From assembly GCF_003710825.1 (NCBI RefSeq), contig NZ_RHHQ01000008.1:372001-436000 (forward strand): a DNA stretch of 64,000 nucleotides, in the 5' to 3' direction. This document shows, in pieces, positions 1-8,837 of the stretch. Within the stretch, counting starts at the first letter, position 1, and each line of letters opens with the position of its first letter. The translations under genes were made by a program, and so were the position numbers. This DNA is from Brevibacillus fluminis (GTDB taxonomy: Bacteria > Bacillota > Bacilli > Brevibacillales > Brevibacillaceae). Below the pieces are notes generated by a model. The model was not told the origin of the DNA. It made no database searches and saw nothing but the letters and a program-made list of their open reading frames with translations.

Positions 1-855
1 GATTTTGGGAAATGTCGATGATTCGGCTGCGCCGGAACCGTACACCATGTCGAGCCGCGCTTTCAGCTGCGCGATCAATTCGGGCATCGCCCGTCTCTCG
101 ACCAACACATAATCGGGGGCTACGCATGTTTGTCCGGCATTCAGGCATTTCCCCCAAACGATCCGCTTGGCAGCAAGCTTGAGATCGGCATCCCCGTGCA
201 CGATGCAGGGGCTTTTTCCGCCCAGCTCCAGCGTCACGGGCGTGAGGAAATCGGCCGCAGCTTTCATGACGATTTTGCCGACCTGGACGCCACCTGTGAA
301 AAAAATATAATCAAAGCGGTTGGCGAGCAGCGCCGTGCTGGCCTCGACGCCCCCCTCCACGACTGCGACATATTCTTCTGGAAACACAGCGCGGATCAGG
401 CCAGCCAGCATGCCAGCCGTGTGCGGTGCCAGCTCGGAAGGCTTGAGGATCGCGCAGTTCCCGGCAGCGAGCGCCGCAATCAGCGGAGCGAGCGCCAGAT
501 TGAACGGATAATTCCACGGCGCAATAATCAACGCCACGCCATAAGGCTCGGCATAGATATATCCTTTGGAGCCAAAGTGGGTAATCGGCGTTTTTACGCG
601 CTTGTGTCTAGCCCACTGATCCAGATGCTTCACCGTATGGGTGATTTCCGCTAGCACCATGCCGATCTCTGTGGCATAGCCCTCGAATGGGGATTTGTTC
701 AGGTCCGCGTGGAGCGCAGCCATGATTGCTTCTTCCTGTTGCACGATTTCCCGCTTGAGCCGCTTCAGGCTCTCTTTGCGAAATGCGAGATCTCTGGTCT
801 GTCCGCTTGCAAAAAACGACCGCTGCTTGCCCAGCAATTCCTGATAATCCGCCAT
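1..855 (-). CDS. Aldehyde dehydrogenase, 3' end beyond window
   Basis: I translated the minus strand from ATG at 855 without a stop to base 1, giving the first 285 residues of an NAD(P)-dependent aldehyde dehydrogenase (family usually about 455 residues). It oxidises an aldehyde to the acid. Visible signatures are the PWNYPFNLALAPL cofactor segment, the general-base glutamate in TLELGGKSP, and the nucleophile cysteine in GQTCVAPDYV. The short N terminus and GYIYAEPYGV segment fit the class-3/YwdH-like branch rather than betaine aldehyde dehydrogenases. The usual FFTGS has become FFTGG. An AAGGAGGCAGAGGG stretch precedes the start. It lies just downstream of the YbaK-like gene on the same strand, about 19 bases apart, so co-transcription is likely. 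Confidence 0.93.
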   Translation of the reverse strand, partial: MADYQELLGKQRSFFASGQTRDLAFRKESLKRLKREIVQQEEAIMAALHADLNKSPFEGYATEIGMVLAEITHTVKHLDQWARHKRVKTPITHFGSKGYIYAEPYGVALIIAPWNYPFNLALAPLIAALAAGNCAILKPSELAPHTAGMLAGLIRAVFPEEYVAVVEGGVEASTALLANRFDYIFFTGGVQVGKIVMKAAADFLTPVTLELGGKSPCIVHGDADLKLAAKRIVWGKCLNAGQTCVAPDYVLVERRAMPELIAQLKARLDMVYGSGAAESSTFPKI

Positions 856-874
856 TCCCTCTGCCTCCTTACGC

Positions 875-1366
875 TTATGCCTCTGCTCGTTCCCCAGCCG
901 TTGCCTGCACGACCATGCCTTTCGTCACCGCGACAAGCTCGTCAAACGTAATCGGCAGCATCGACTCGACCACGCCCGCCGCTGTGTAGACGACCGGAAA
1001 ACGGCGCAGCGACTCATCGATAAAAATCGGGATGTCCGTCCGCAGTGCAAACGGGCATACCGCTCCCACCTGGAATCCCGTGATCTCCACGACATCCTCC
1101 GGCGAGGCGATGCGCGGCTTTTTGCCACCCAAGAGCTGCTTCACTTTTTTCTGGTCCACTCGCACGTCGCCTGCCGCTACGAACAAGCCGAACTTGTCCT
1201 CCGCGCGAAAAAGAATCGACTTGGCAATCTGGCCGACCTCGACGCCGAGTACACGCGCTGCCGCTTCCGATGTCGGGACTTTTTCAGGCAGGAGGATTGG
1301 TTCCAGCTTCTCATCATGCTGCTTCACAAACAGGCGAACATCTTCAAATCGATTGGCCGTTATCAT
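875..1366 (-). CDS. YbaK/EbsC-type aminoacyl-tRNA deacylase
   Basis: 163-residue single-domain protein of the YbaK/ProX editing family, which hydrolyses misacylated tRNAs (for example Cys- or Ala-tRNA-Pro) in the cytosol. The core K-S-I-L-F strand, the DVRVDQKKVKQLLGGK segment, and the GAVCPFAL loop typical of the family are all visible. I place the start at ATG 1366 (MITANRFEDV) because GGGAGAA lies about 8 bases upstream. A longer open frame reaches 1453 but its extra 29 residues are not family-like. Substrate cannot be told from the sequence. It precedes the aldehyde dehydrogenase on the same strand. Confidence 0.9.
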   Translation of the reverse strand: MITANRFEDVRLFVKQHDEKLEPILLPEKVPTSEAAARVLGVEVGQIAKSILFRAEDKFGLFVAAGDVRVDQKKVKQLLGGKKPRIASPEDVVEITGFQVGAVCPFALRTDIPIFIDESLRRFPVVYTAAGVVESMLPITFDELVAVTKGMVVQATAGERAEA

Positions 1367-1460
1367 GTTCTCACTTCTCCCTTCAAGCTTTCCGTTCAGT
1401 ATACCAAAAAACGGATGCATGAAAAAATCTGGTAAAGGCAGATGCTGTCCCATAGCTCAG

Positions 1461-1490
1461 CAAAAAGGAGGGCCTGCAATCGGTCCTCCT
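1461..1490 (-). terminator. Rho-independent terminator of WG-repeat gene
   Basis: Arms 1466-1474 (AGGAGGGCC) and 1482-1490 (GGTCCTCCT) pair with one G-U. On the minus strand the stem is followed by TTTTTG, just after the stop at 1502. Confidence 0.75.
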
Positions 1491-1501
1491 AGTGAACATG
1501 T

Positions 1502-4438
1502 TTATAAACCGTTTTTCAGATACGCTTGCAGCAGCTGTGCCGAAGCTTTGTTATACTCTGCGAGCAGCTTTTTCAGCTGCGGGTCCAAATAGGCCCGCGT
1601 CAGCGGCAGCCGCGACTTGTCGGACGGGATGCCGTTCACTTGGATAAGCGGAAGCAGCATGCCGCGCTGCTTTTCTGTCAACGTCTCAAAAGACAGCGTC
1701 TTGGGCTTGAGCTTGACGTTCGCTTTCTTTGCCAACAGCAGTTTGTTCATGAAAAGAGAATCATAATCGACGTAAATGCTGGTGAAATCGTGCCCGCCCC
1801 GCTGAATGTACAGGCCGCGATCATTTGCCCATTGGAAACGCTGATCAGCAGTGAGCTTCTGGCTCGTTTCGCCGTTTACCATGTAGTAAGCCAACGCGAA
1901 AAAGTCGTCATAGCTGAAATCGGCTCCCGTGCGAGTAGTAGGCAGGATGTCTTTCGACACAAGTGCTGCGATGATCGCTTGCTTGCTGCTGTCCTGCGGC
2001 AAATCGAAATAAAGTGCGACATGGGAATAAAACCGGTTCTCGTCATCGCCTTTGATTTGACTATACGGCTTGCCGTAATCGACCAATTCACTGCTCTCGA
2101 ATCTCATCACCATCTCGAAATCATAGAAAGCACCAGCTTTCACTGCGCGATTCGTTACTTTTGGCGCCTTGGTGTACAACGGAGTCATGAACATCTCCTT
2201 GCCGTTTTCGTTCAGGTAGCCAAACTGATTGCCTTTGACGACTACAAACCAATGCTGGATGCCGGTATCATAGCCGAGTTGCTCGGAAAACGTGTCATCA
2301 ATGAGGCTCAGATACTCATATTTGGGAGCTGCCAAGACCGTGCCTTTGGTGCTTACCAAGCCATACAGCCCTGTCTTGGCATCCTGAACGATCAAGTGCT
2401 GCGACTTCTCCGGTGAAACACTGGCACTCCGGAGTGATTTGTAATTGCCCGTGGTCAGCGGGTTTAGCTTTTTGTCAAAAACATTCCAGGTTCCTTGTTT
2501 TTGAATGAAATAGAACTGGTCGCCGATCCCATAGGCCTCAACCTGCTCAAGTTTCGGTCGCATGCTGTCAGTTGTGAGCATAGTAAAGTCGTCCCCGCCA
2601 TTTTGCCGAGAGAGGTCTACGAGTACCCCTTCTGCTGCGAAATCGCCCCACTTGGTAATTCTCCAGTACGTGAAATCCGTCAGCACCGTCATCTGGTTGC
2701 CATGCAGCCGTACAAGCGCTTTGCCCCGTGTATTTTCTTTTGCCGCAAGTGCGTAATAAGAGTCACCGGCTTTGATTAAAACGGTCGGCTCCACCTCCGG
2801 GTCGTTCCTTACCGCTATACGAAGCCCCTTGTTGATCAGCTCGCCCGTCGCTGTATATACATCAAAGCTGGTGGATGCTGCATCTATATTTGCCAGAATC
2901 AATTGACCTTCTTTGCGGACAAACTGGTAGATTTGGCTCGAAACCGGCTCACCGCTTGCCGTGCGCAGAATCGTATAGCCTTTATCGCGGACAAAGGATG
3001 TGCTCAATTGTTCGTTGAGCTGCTCGATCTTTGGTGCGTTGATGTCCGGTTTCTGGTTGGGATCCAAAGGCGGTTCGTACGTCCGGTACTCCCGCGTCTT
3101 GTTATCCGGTGTCGTCACCAGCACAGCGTTATGCTTGCTGTCATAACGAATTTGCAACCCTTCCTGAAAGGGGACCAGCAGCCCTTTTTCTTGGGAATAC
3201 AGCGCGAGCTTTTTGCCATCCGTAAGCGCCAGCATGTCATATCCGCCCATCGTGACGAAGCTGTCGAACCAAACCTCCGGTGAAACTACACTCAAGCTGC
3301 GCTGGGCCAAAATGCCTTTCTTACCGTCTTTTCGCACCAGCACCCATGCAGCCGGCACCCCTTGCAAGCCCGGGTATTCAAACGGGACGATCGTCTCGCC
3401 TTTCAGGCTTTTGACACCATACAGGCTGCTGTCCACATCTTTTCCAAGGACGTACGTATCGTTTTTGCCATACAAATACTCGGCGCCTTTTCGCAACGAA
3501 AAAGAGCTGCTGCCATCGTTTACGTAATAGGTCACGATATCTCCTTTTCGCCCGAAATAGCCTGCCGTCGGATACGGCAGTTCTCCCACTTCCTCATAGC
3601 TCGGGTCCAGCACGATTTTTCCATCGCTGACCAAACCAACACCCTTCGGCCCGCGAAACGATGCAAATGTGCCTTCCAGCAGCTGAACGCCGCTGTAGTT
3701 CGGCTCCAGCGCAAAGCTCCCGTCCCGTTTGACCAGACCTGTTTTACCGTTTCGCACAACCTGCAAACACGAGACCGTCGGAATTTCATTATCGGGTCCC
3801 GCCAGTGTGACGGCTGGAACCGAGAACATCGGCTTCAGCGAAACCGGGTCAAACATCGTCAGCTCTTTGGCTGAGACGGCAATGGCATAGCGGGTCGTAT
3901 CGCGGTTGGCATCAGCGGATTTCGGCTCTTTCCAATCGACAAAGCGGATATTTCCTTGAAACTGTGGAATCAAGACCTTGCCGTCGGTGTCCATGAGCAT
4001 CGAGCTGCTTCCCGTTAACGCGATCACGCTTGTATGCTTGTCGGATAAATAGAATGTGGCATACTCTTTGAATACCGCTTTGGACAACGTTTTGGTGCTG
4101 AAGGTGAAGGTTTGCAGCACAGCGCCTTTGCGCAAGATCGCAATATTTTTCTGTTCTGGGATATCGATTTGATCCCAGACCGGCGCAATGAGTGTAGCCC
4201 CTGTTTTCGCATCGATGACGCCCTGTTTTCCGTTTTTTTTGACGATCAGCACATTGGCTGCTTTTTTGAAATCATCATAGACCGGTTGGGTAATCCGTTT
4301 GCTGCCATCCGTGAACCCGAATTTGTTATCGGTCACGTATGGCTTCAGATACGGTACGGCAGCAGCCTGCGCGGAAGTGATCAGCGCAGTAGCACCCATC
4401 AGGATCGCTGTCCCCATTGAAATAGTGCGTTTTAACAT
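1502..4438 (-). CDS. Secreted WG-repeat protein
   Basis: 978-residue protein with a classic signal peptide (MLKRTISMGTAILMGATAL, cleavage likely after AQA) followed by many WG-type repeats: units of about 40-60 residues built as G-x-x-[DN]-x-x-G-x-x-x-x-x-P-x-Y-[DE], for example GVIDAKTGATLIAPVWDQI, GLVKRDGSFALEPNYSGV, GLVSTKGTVLAAPKYEYL. Such repeats form beta-propeller-like or solenoid surfaces used for binding; no catalytic motif is visible. The last 200 residues lose the repeat and may be a separate helical domain. The start at 4438 has AGGAGA eight bases upstream. It is monocistronic, bounded by terminators. Function unknown; an extracellular or wall-associated binding role is inference. 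Confidence 0.85.
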   Translation of the reverse strand: MLKRTISMGTAILMGATALITSAQAAAVPYLKPYVTDNKFGFTDGSKRITQPVYDDFKKAANVLIVKKNGKQGVIDAKTGATLIAPVWDQIDIPEQKNIAILRKGAVLQTFTFSTKTLSKAVFKEYATFYLSDKHTSVIALTGSSSMLMDTDGKVLIPQFQGNIRFVDWKEPKSADANRDTTRYAIAVSAKELTMFDPVSLKPMFSVPAVTLAGPDNEIPTVSCLQVVRNGKTGLVKRDGSFALEPNYSGVQLLEGTFASFRGPKGVGLVSDGKIVLDPSYEEVGELPYPTAGYFGRKGDIVTYYVNDGSSSFSLRKGAEYLYGKNDTYVLGKDVDSSLYGVKSLKGETIVPFEYPGLQGVPAAWVLVRKDGKKGILAQRSLSVVSPEVWFDSFVTMGGYDMLALTDGKKLALYSQEKGLLVPFQEGLQIRYDSKHNAVLVTTPDNKTREYRTYEPPLDPNQKPDINAPKIEQLNEQLSTSFVRDKGYTILRTASGEPVSSQIYQFVRKEGQLILANIDAASTSFDVYTATGELINKGLRIAVRNDPEVEPTVLIKAGDSYYALAAKENTRGKALVRLHGNQMTVLTDFTYWRITKWGDFAAEGVLVDLSRQNGGDDFTMLTTDSMRPKLEQVEAYGIGDQFYFIQKQGTWNVFDKKLNPLTTGNYKSLRSASVSPEKSQHLIVQDAKTGLYGLVSTKGTVLAAPKYEYLSLIDDTFSEQLGYDTGIQHWFVVVKGNQFGYLNENGKEMFMTPLYTKAPKVTNRAVKAGAFYDFEMVMRFESSELVDYGKPYSQIKGDDENRFYSHVALYFDLPQDSSKQAIIAALVSKDILPTTRTGADFSYDDFFALAYYMVNGETSQKLTADQRFQWANDRGLYIQRGGHDFTSIYVDYDSLFMNKLLLAKKANVKLKPKTLSFETLTEKQRGMLLPLIQVNGIPSDKSRLPLTRAYLDPQLKKLLAEYNKASAQLLQAYLKNGL

Positions 4439-4458
4439 GCACGTGTCTCCTGCCTCTC

Positions 4459-4509
4459 TTCGAAACATTACGTATTAAGTAGACGCGTGAGCATCCATAA
4501 TGTTTCGAA
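4459..4509. repeat. 12-bp perfect inverted repeat before WG-repeat gene
   Basis: TTCGAAACATTA at 4459-4470 is repeated inverted as TAATGTTTCGAA at 4498-4509, with 27 bases between. It begins 20 bases upstream of the WG-protein ATG, so it is either a paired operator or a hairpin in the 5' leader. No clear -35/-10 pair could be fixed around it. Confidence 0.7.
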
Positions 4510-4586
4510 AGACATTTCCAGTTTCAGGGGGAGTAATCCGTATACATGCGAGTCCATTAGGCTACTGGCGTTCAGGCCGTGATCAG

Positions 4587-4625
4587 AAAAAAGGACCAAC
4601 GGCAAATTCACCGTTCGTCCTTTTT
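4587..4625. terminator. Bidirectional-looking terminator
   Basis: AAAAAGGAC, then AACGG, loop, CCGTT, then GTCCTTTTT. It lies directly after the stop of the GlcD-type oxidase (minus strand). Confidence 0.85.
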
Positions 4626-4644
4626 GCGTAACCGCACTACATCA

Positions 4645-6012
4645 TTATTCAATCGGAAAAATCGTACCCGGATTCATGATGCCACGCGGGTCCAAAAGCT
4701 GCTTGATTTGGTGCATCAAGTCGTAGCTTGCTCCGTGCTCCTTGCGCTGGTATTTAACCTTGCCTTTTCCGACGCCGTGCTCGCCTGTGCACGTACCGCC
4801 GCGCTCCAGTGCATGCTCGACGGCCAAGGCGTTGAATGCTTCCGCCCGCGCTACCTCGTCCGCATTATCGGTATCGATCATGATGATCGTATGGAAGTTC
4901 CCGTCACCGATATGTCCGAGCACGCCACCGAATAGCTCCAGCCGGTCCATCTGGCTGCGGGCATGTAGAACCGCATCGGTCAATTCGGACAGCGGGACGC
5001 AGACGTCGGTCAGGATCATATGCTTTCCCGGCGACGCGTGCTTGAAGGCATAAGCGAGCTGATGGCGTGCTTCCCACAGCTGCGCACGCGCCTTGGAGTC
5101 GGTTTCGAACTGGAAGCTTTTGCAGTCGTGCCCTTCCGCCAGCTCTTGGACAAATGCGATATCGGTATTCAACCCGGCCTCGTTTCCGTGGAACTCCAGG
5201 AACAGGGTCGGCGCCTCTTCATAAGAAGTTTGGCTATGGCGATTCATCCGTTCGATCGAGGCCGCATCCACCAGCTCCACGCGGGCAATCGGCACGTTGG
5301 CGGCCAAAATTTCGTACGCCGTATCGACGGCATCCTTCACGTTGCCAAAGGTGACCCGCGCCGCCATCACATGCTCGGGAATGCCGTACACGCGCAAAGT
5401 AAGCTCCGTTATCGCGCCAAGCGTACCCTCCGAGCCGACGAACATGCCGGTCAAATGGTATCCTGACGACGATTTGGCTGCGAGTCCTCCTGTCTTCATG
5501 ATGCGTCCATCCGGGAGCACCACGGTCAAATCGCGCACCTGATCGCGCATGACGCCATAGCGGACGGCTGTCGTTCCGCTCGCATTGGTCGCAGCCATTC
5601 CGCCCAATGTCGCGTCCGCACCCGGATCAACCGTGAAAAACAGGCCGTGCTGCTTCAGCTCCTTGTTCAGCTGTGAGCGAGTCACGCCCGGCTCAACCCG
5701 CACCAAAAAATCGGCGGGGCGAAATTCCAGAATCCGGTTCATCCGTTGGAAATCGAGCGAGATGCCGCCTTTTTCCGGAATCACATGCCCCTCCAGACTT
5801 GTCCCTAAGCCAAACGGAACGACAGCGATGTCGTGTTCATTTGCAAAAGTAAGAACTTTCTGGACATCTTCGGTAGACTCCGGGAACACGACCGCGTCCG
5901 GCAGCTTCATTGCATGATAGGATTCGTCTCGGCCGTGCTGTTCGCGCATGGTTTGGTTGGCTGTCACCTGCCCGGGGGTCAGGAGTTTGGCCAGCTCTTC
6001 TATTAGGTTCAT
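4645..6012 (-). CDS. FAD-linked oxidase, GlcD / D-lactate dehydrogenase type
   Basis: 455 residues, the normal size for GlcD/D-lactate dehydrogenase (cytochrome) proteins, which oxidise 2-hydroxy acids such as glycolate or D-lactate to 2-oxo acids and pass electrons to quinone. Residues about 38-175 are the PCMH-type FAD-binding domain (VPFGLGTSLEGH, VDPGADATLGGMAATNASG, and GSEGTLG). The C-terminal half is the FAD-oxidase C domain, ending in the family signature with GTCTGEHGVGKGK. There is no signal peptide. ATG 6012 has AGGAGG eight bases upstream. No GlcE/GlcF partner is next to it, so it may be a stand-alone D-lactate dehydrogenase; substrate is not decidable here. Confidence 0.92.
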   Translation of the reverse strand: MNLIEELAKLLTPGQVTANQTMREQHGRDESYHAMKLPDAVVFPESTEDVQKVLTFANEHDIAVVPFGLGTSLEGHVIPEKGGISLDFQRMNRILEFRPADFLVRVEPGVTRSQLNKELKQHGLFFTVDPGADATLGGMAATNASGTTAVRYGVMRDQVRDLTVVLPDGRIMKTGGLAAKSSSGYHLTGMFVGSEGTLGAITELTLRVYGIPEHVMAARVTFGNVKDAVDTAYEILAANVPIARVELVDAASIERMNRHSQTSYEEAPTLFLEFHGNEAGLNTDIAFVQELAEGHDCKSFQFETDSKARAQLWEARHQLAYAFKHASPGKHMILTDVCVPLSELTDAVLHARSQMDRLELFGGVLGHIGDGNFHTIIMIDTDNADEVARAEAFNALAVEHALERGGTCTGEHGVGKGKVKYQRKEHGASYDLMHQIKQLLDPRGIMNPGTIFPIE

Positions 6013-6462
6013 TGGTATGCCTCCTCTATCAAACTGGGTTCGTTGCTTCGAAAAAATTCATACGTTGTTGAGTTCTACAGTTGGTGCGTTTGCTCCTTTT
6101 TTGGTTGGCTGGCTGTAGTGGTCGGGCGGGATTTTTGAAAGAAAGTTCCACGGAAGCTCTGACAATGCCTGCTGGGGGTCGGGGAGAACGGTGGGCATCG
6201 CCAAGGCTTCCGTTCCACTTTCTTTCAAAAATCCTTCGGCTGCTAGTGTACAGAAACCAGGGCACTTTTCGTCATAGCGTGAAATGCAAAATTATCGTTA
6301 AATCGGGTCAATAGAAGGTATTTTTTATCTCAATTTTGAAATAGTTACTTTATTATATTTTTAATTAGGTTGTACGAACCTGCATTCGATTTTACTCCTT
6401 CCCATTTCTAAGTTTAGGCAAATGGAATTCGACTGAATAACAAACGTAAAGCGAGGAGACAT
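6013..6462. other. Gene-free stretch with long hairpin and AT-rich promoter region
   Basis: 450 bases between the divergent GlcD-type and kinase genes. The left half is GC-rich and holds the long inverted repeat described separately. From about 6290 the sequence becomes A/T-rich and should contain the kinase promoter, though I could not assign a convincing -35/-10 pair. No credible coding frame was seen. Confidence 0.6.
6129..6234. repeat. Long inverted repeat (about 106 bp hairpin)
   Basis: An 18-bp perfect arm pair (GGATTTTTGAAAGAAAGT at 6129-6146 and its complement at 6217-6234), a 4-base internal loop, then CGGAAGC at 6151-6157 pairing with GCTTCCG at 6206-6212. The 48-base centre is G-rich. 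No transposase or target-site duplication is evident. It may be a structured RNA, a miniature repeat element or a strong bidirectional stop. Confidence 0.8.
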
Positions 6463-8643
6463 ATGAATCTTCCTGTCTGCAACGGTTATGAGATTTTAGA
6501 CAGAATTACGGATGGATTCTTTGCTGTAGATGAAAGATGGTGCTTTACGTACGTTAATTCTGAGGCGACTCGTTTACTTTTTCGCAGTCGGGAGGATCTG
6601 TTAGGTAAAAATGTTTGGGGGGAATTTCCTGAGGCTATAGACTTAACATTTTATGACCATTATCAACGAGCGATTCGCGAACAAACACCCGTGGCGTTTG
6701 ATGCCTTTTTCCCCCCGTTAAACAAATGGTTTGATGTGAGGGCCTATCCTTCCTCTACCGGCCTTAGCGTGTATTTTCAAGATATTACAAACGAAAAAGT
6801 GGCACATTCGCAAAAGGAGCAACACTACAAGTCACTTTTTGAACAGAACCCAGATGCTGTTTTTTCCTTTGATTTAAGCGGGAATTATTTGACTGTAAAT
6901 CCTGCAATGGAGCGATTGCTCGGATATCGTGTAGAAGAGTTTTTACAGCAATCGTTCGTGCCCTTGGTTTCAGAAGATGACTTGGAAAAGACAATGATTC
7001 ATTATCAAAAAGCACTAACTGGCACCACGCAAAGATATCAAACGAAAGCCGTTCATAAAAACGGCTCTATCGTCTATGTAGATGTTACCAATATGCCCAT
7101 CATCATCAATCAAGAAGTCGTCGGTGTTTATGGAGTCGCAAAAGACATAACCGAACGATATTTGGAACAGGATGAACTGCGGAAGACGAAAGAACGACTG
7201 GAATCGTTTGTTCACAACAATGCAGATGCCATTTGGGTTATTGATATGGACGATAAAGTGTTAGAAATAAATCCTACATTCGAGTCGATGTTCGGTTGGT
7301 CTGCCGATAGCGTCATCGGCAAAAAGTTACCGATCATCCCCGACTTCCTAAAAGACAGCATCCAGACCATCCATGAAAGCGTAAAAAGTGGTTCCTCTTT
7401 TGTTGGATTTGAGACAATTCGCGAACGTAGGGATGGCAGTCATCTTCATGTTAGCGCTACGCTTTCCCCGATCACTGACCTCACAGGTGAAGTGATTGGC
7501 TTAACAGGAATTTGTCGTGATGTCTCAGCTAGAAAAAAAGCTGAAGAAACCTTGCATGCCAAAACAAAACAGCTTGAATCTTTTATAGAAAACAATGTCG
7601 ATAGCATTTTGATTATGAATCTGGATCGGCGAGTCGTACACGCGAATAAAGCGTTTGAAAACACGTTTGGTTGGGCAAAAGAGGAGATTCTTGGCGTCCA
7701 TTTATATGATCTACCATTTATTCCACATGAAGAAATGGTAGTGATCAAGCAACACGAAATAAGTGTCAATCAAGAAACACCCATACTAGGGGAAGAGACG
7801 GTTCGTTCCAGAAGAGATGGCGTGATGTTGAATGTGGCTTTTTCCAAATTCCCCATTTATGATGCAGACGGGAATATGGACGGTTGGTCTGTTATTTTGC
7901 GAGATATCACAGAGTGGAAGAAGTCCCAACTGATCTTACAAAACTCCGAGAAATTAACCGTTGCAGGTCAGTTAGCAGCAGGAATTGCGCATGAAATCAG
8001 AAATCCCATCACCGTCATAAAAGGGTTCGTCCATTTGATGTCGTCGGGTTTTGGCGACAAAGAAGAGTATTTTCGGATCATGTCTTCTGAATGTGAACGA
8101 ATCGAACAAATTCTTAGCGAGCTACTCGTTCTTGCTAAACCGCAGACCATCAAATTGGAACCAAAAGATATTCGACTGATCATGCTGCAGACCATCACGC
8201 TTTTGCACTCTCAGGCAATCTTGAATAATGTTGAAATCGTTACTGAGTTTGACCCGGGAGTTGTCATGCTACAGTGTGATGAGAATCAAATGAAACAGGT
8301 GTTTATCAATTTCATCAAGAACGCCATAGAAGCCATGCCCTCCGGTGGTACAATAAAAATTCAAATCAAACAAAGAGAAAATGACATCATTGTTCGTATT
8401 ATAGACGACGGAACGGGGATACCACCCGAAATACTGAGTAAAATGGGTCAACCATTCTATACCACGAAAGAAAAAGGTACGGGCTTAGGGTTTATGGTTA
8501 GTAAACGAATCATTGAAAATCATTCCGGGACAATCCATATCGAAAGTGAATGGAACAAAGGAACAACGCTTGAAATCAATCTGCCCTTTACACGAATCGA
8601 TGCATTTTCAGCAGAAATACAAATGCAGCCAGAGATCTCATAA
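6463..8643 (+). CDS. Multi-PAS sensor histidine kinase, sporulation-kinase type
   Basis: 726-residue soluble histidine kinase. Four PAS domains in series (about residues 5-110, 118-235, 240-360, 365-485) are followed by a HisKA dimerisation domain with phospho-acceptor His510 in AGIAHEIRNPITVIKG and a HATPase_c domain with N box near Asn620 (NAIEAMPSGG), G1 DDGTGIP and G2 GTGLGF. There are no membrane segments. The architecture, and the lack of any response-regulator gene nearby, match the orphan KinA/KinE-type kinases that feed the Spo0F-Spo0A phosphorelay; the signal is unknown. GAGGAG lies just before ATG 6463. The region is richer in A/T than the preceding genes. A terminator follows directly. 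Confidence 0.92.
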   Translation: MNLPVCNGYEILDRITDGFFAVDERWCFTYVNSEATRLLFRSREDLLGKNVWGEFPEAIDLTFYDHYQRAIREQTPVAFDAFFPPLNKWFDVRAYPSSTGLSVYFQDITNEKVAHSQKEQHYKSLFEQNPDAVFSFDLSGNYLTVNPAMERLLGYRVEEFLQQSFVPLVSEDDLEKTMIHYQKALTGTTQRYQTKAVHKNGSIVYVDVTNMPIIINQEVVGVYGVAKDITERYLEQDELRKTKERLESFVHNNADAIWVIDMDDKVLEINPTFESMFGWSADSVIGKKLPIIPDFLKDSIQTIHESVKSGSSFVGFETIRERRDGSHLHVSATLSPITDLTGEVIGLTGICRDVSARKKAEETLHAKTKQLESFIENNVDSILIMNLDRRVVHANKAFENTFGWAKEEILGVHLYDLPFIPHEEMVVIKQHEISVNQETPILGEETVRSRRDGVMLNVAFSKFPIYDADGNMDGWSVILRDITEWKKSQLILQNSEKLTVAGQLAAGIAHEIRNPITVIKGFVHLMSSGFGDKEEYFRIMSSECERIEQILSELLVLAKPQTIKLEPKDIRLIMLQTITLLHSQAILNNVEIVTEFDPGVVMLQCDENQMKQVFINFIKNAIEAMPSGGTIKIQIKQRENDIIVRIIDDGTGIPPEILSKMGQPFYTTKEKGTGLGFMVSKRIIENHSGTIHIESEWNKGTTLEINLPFTRIDAFSAEIQMQPEIS

Positions 8644-8645
8644 GG

Positions 8646-8690
8646 AAAAGAAGGCAGCCTCCTAGCATAACCGGCTGCCTTCTTTTCTGT
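8646..8690 (+). terminator. Terminator of the PAS kinase gene
   Basis: AAAAGAAGGCAGCC (8646-8659) pairs perfectly with GGCTGCCTTCTTTT (8673-8686). Confidence 0.9.
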
Positions 8691-8767
8691 TTTCAACCAC
8701 TGTTTCGTAAGACAATTGGCCCCCTGACCTATTCACGAAAACTTTATAGAACTAATAATTGAATTGT

Positions 8768-8814
8768 TAAAAAAAATAAAGTAACATGTCGAAATAAGGT
8801 ATTTTTTGTCGATT
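8768..8814 (+). promoter_or_regulatory. Candidate control region of the chemoreceptor gene
   Basis: TAAA at 8768-8771 and GTCGAAAT at 8788-8795 resemble a SigD (motility) promoter, with 16 bases between and two mismatches in the -10. The same bases include TGTCGAA, and TTTGTCGAT follows at 8806-8814; both resemble Spo0A boxes. Which reading is right cannot be decided from sequence. Confidence 0.3.
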
Positions 8815-8837
8815 GACTTTTTTGGGGGGTAGGACGA

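Noticed and set aside
130..654. Plus-strand frame of 174 codons at the left edge
   Set aside because: It is antisense to the truncated aldehyde dehydrogenase, whose motifs are clear on the minus strand.
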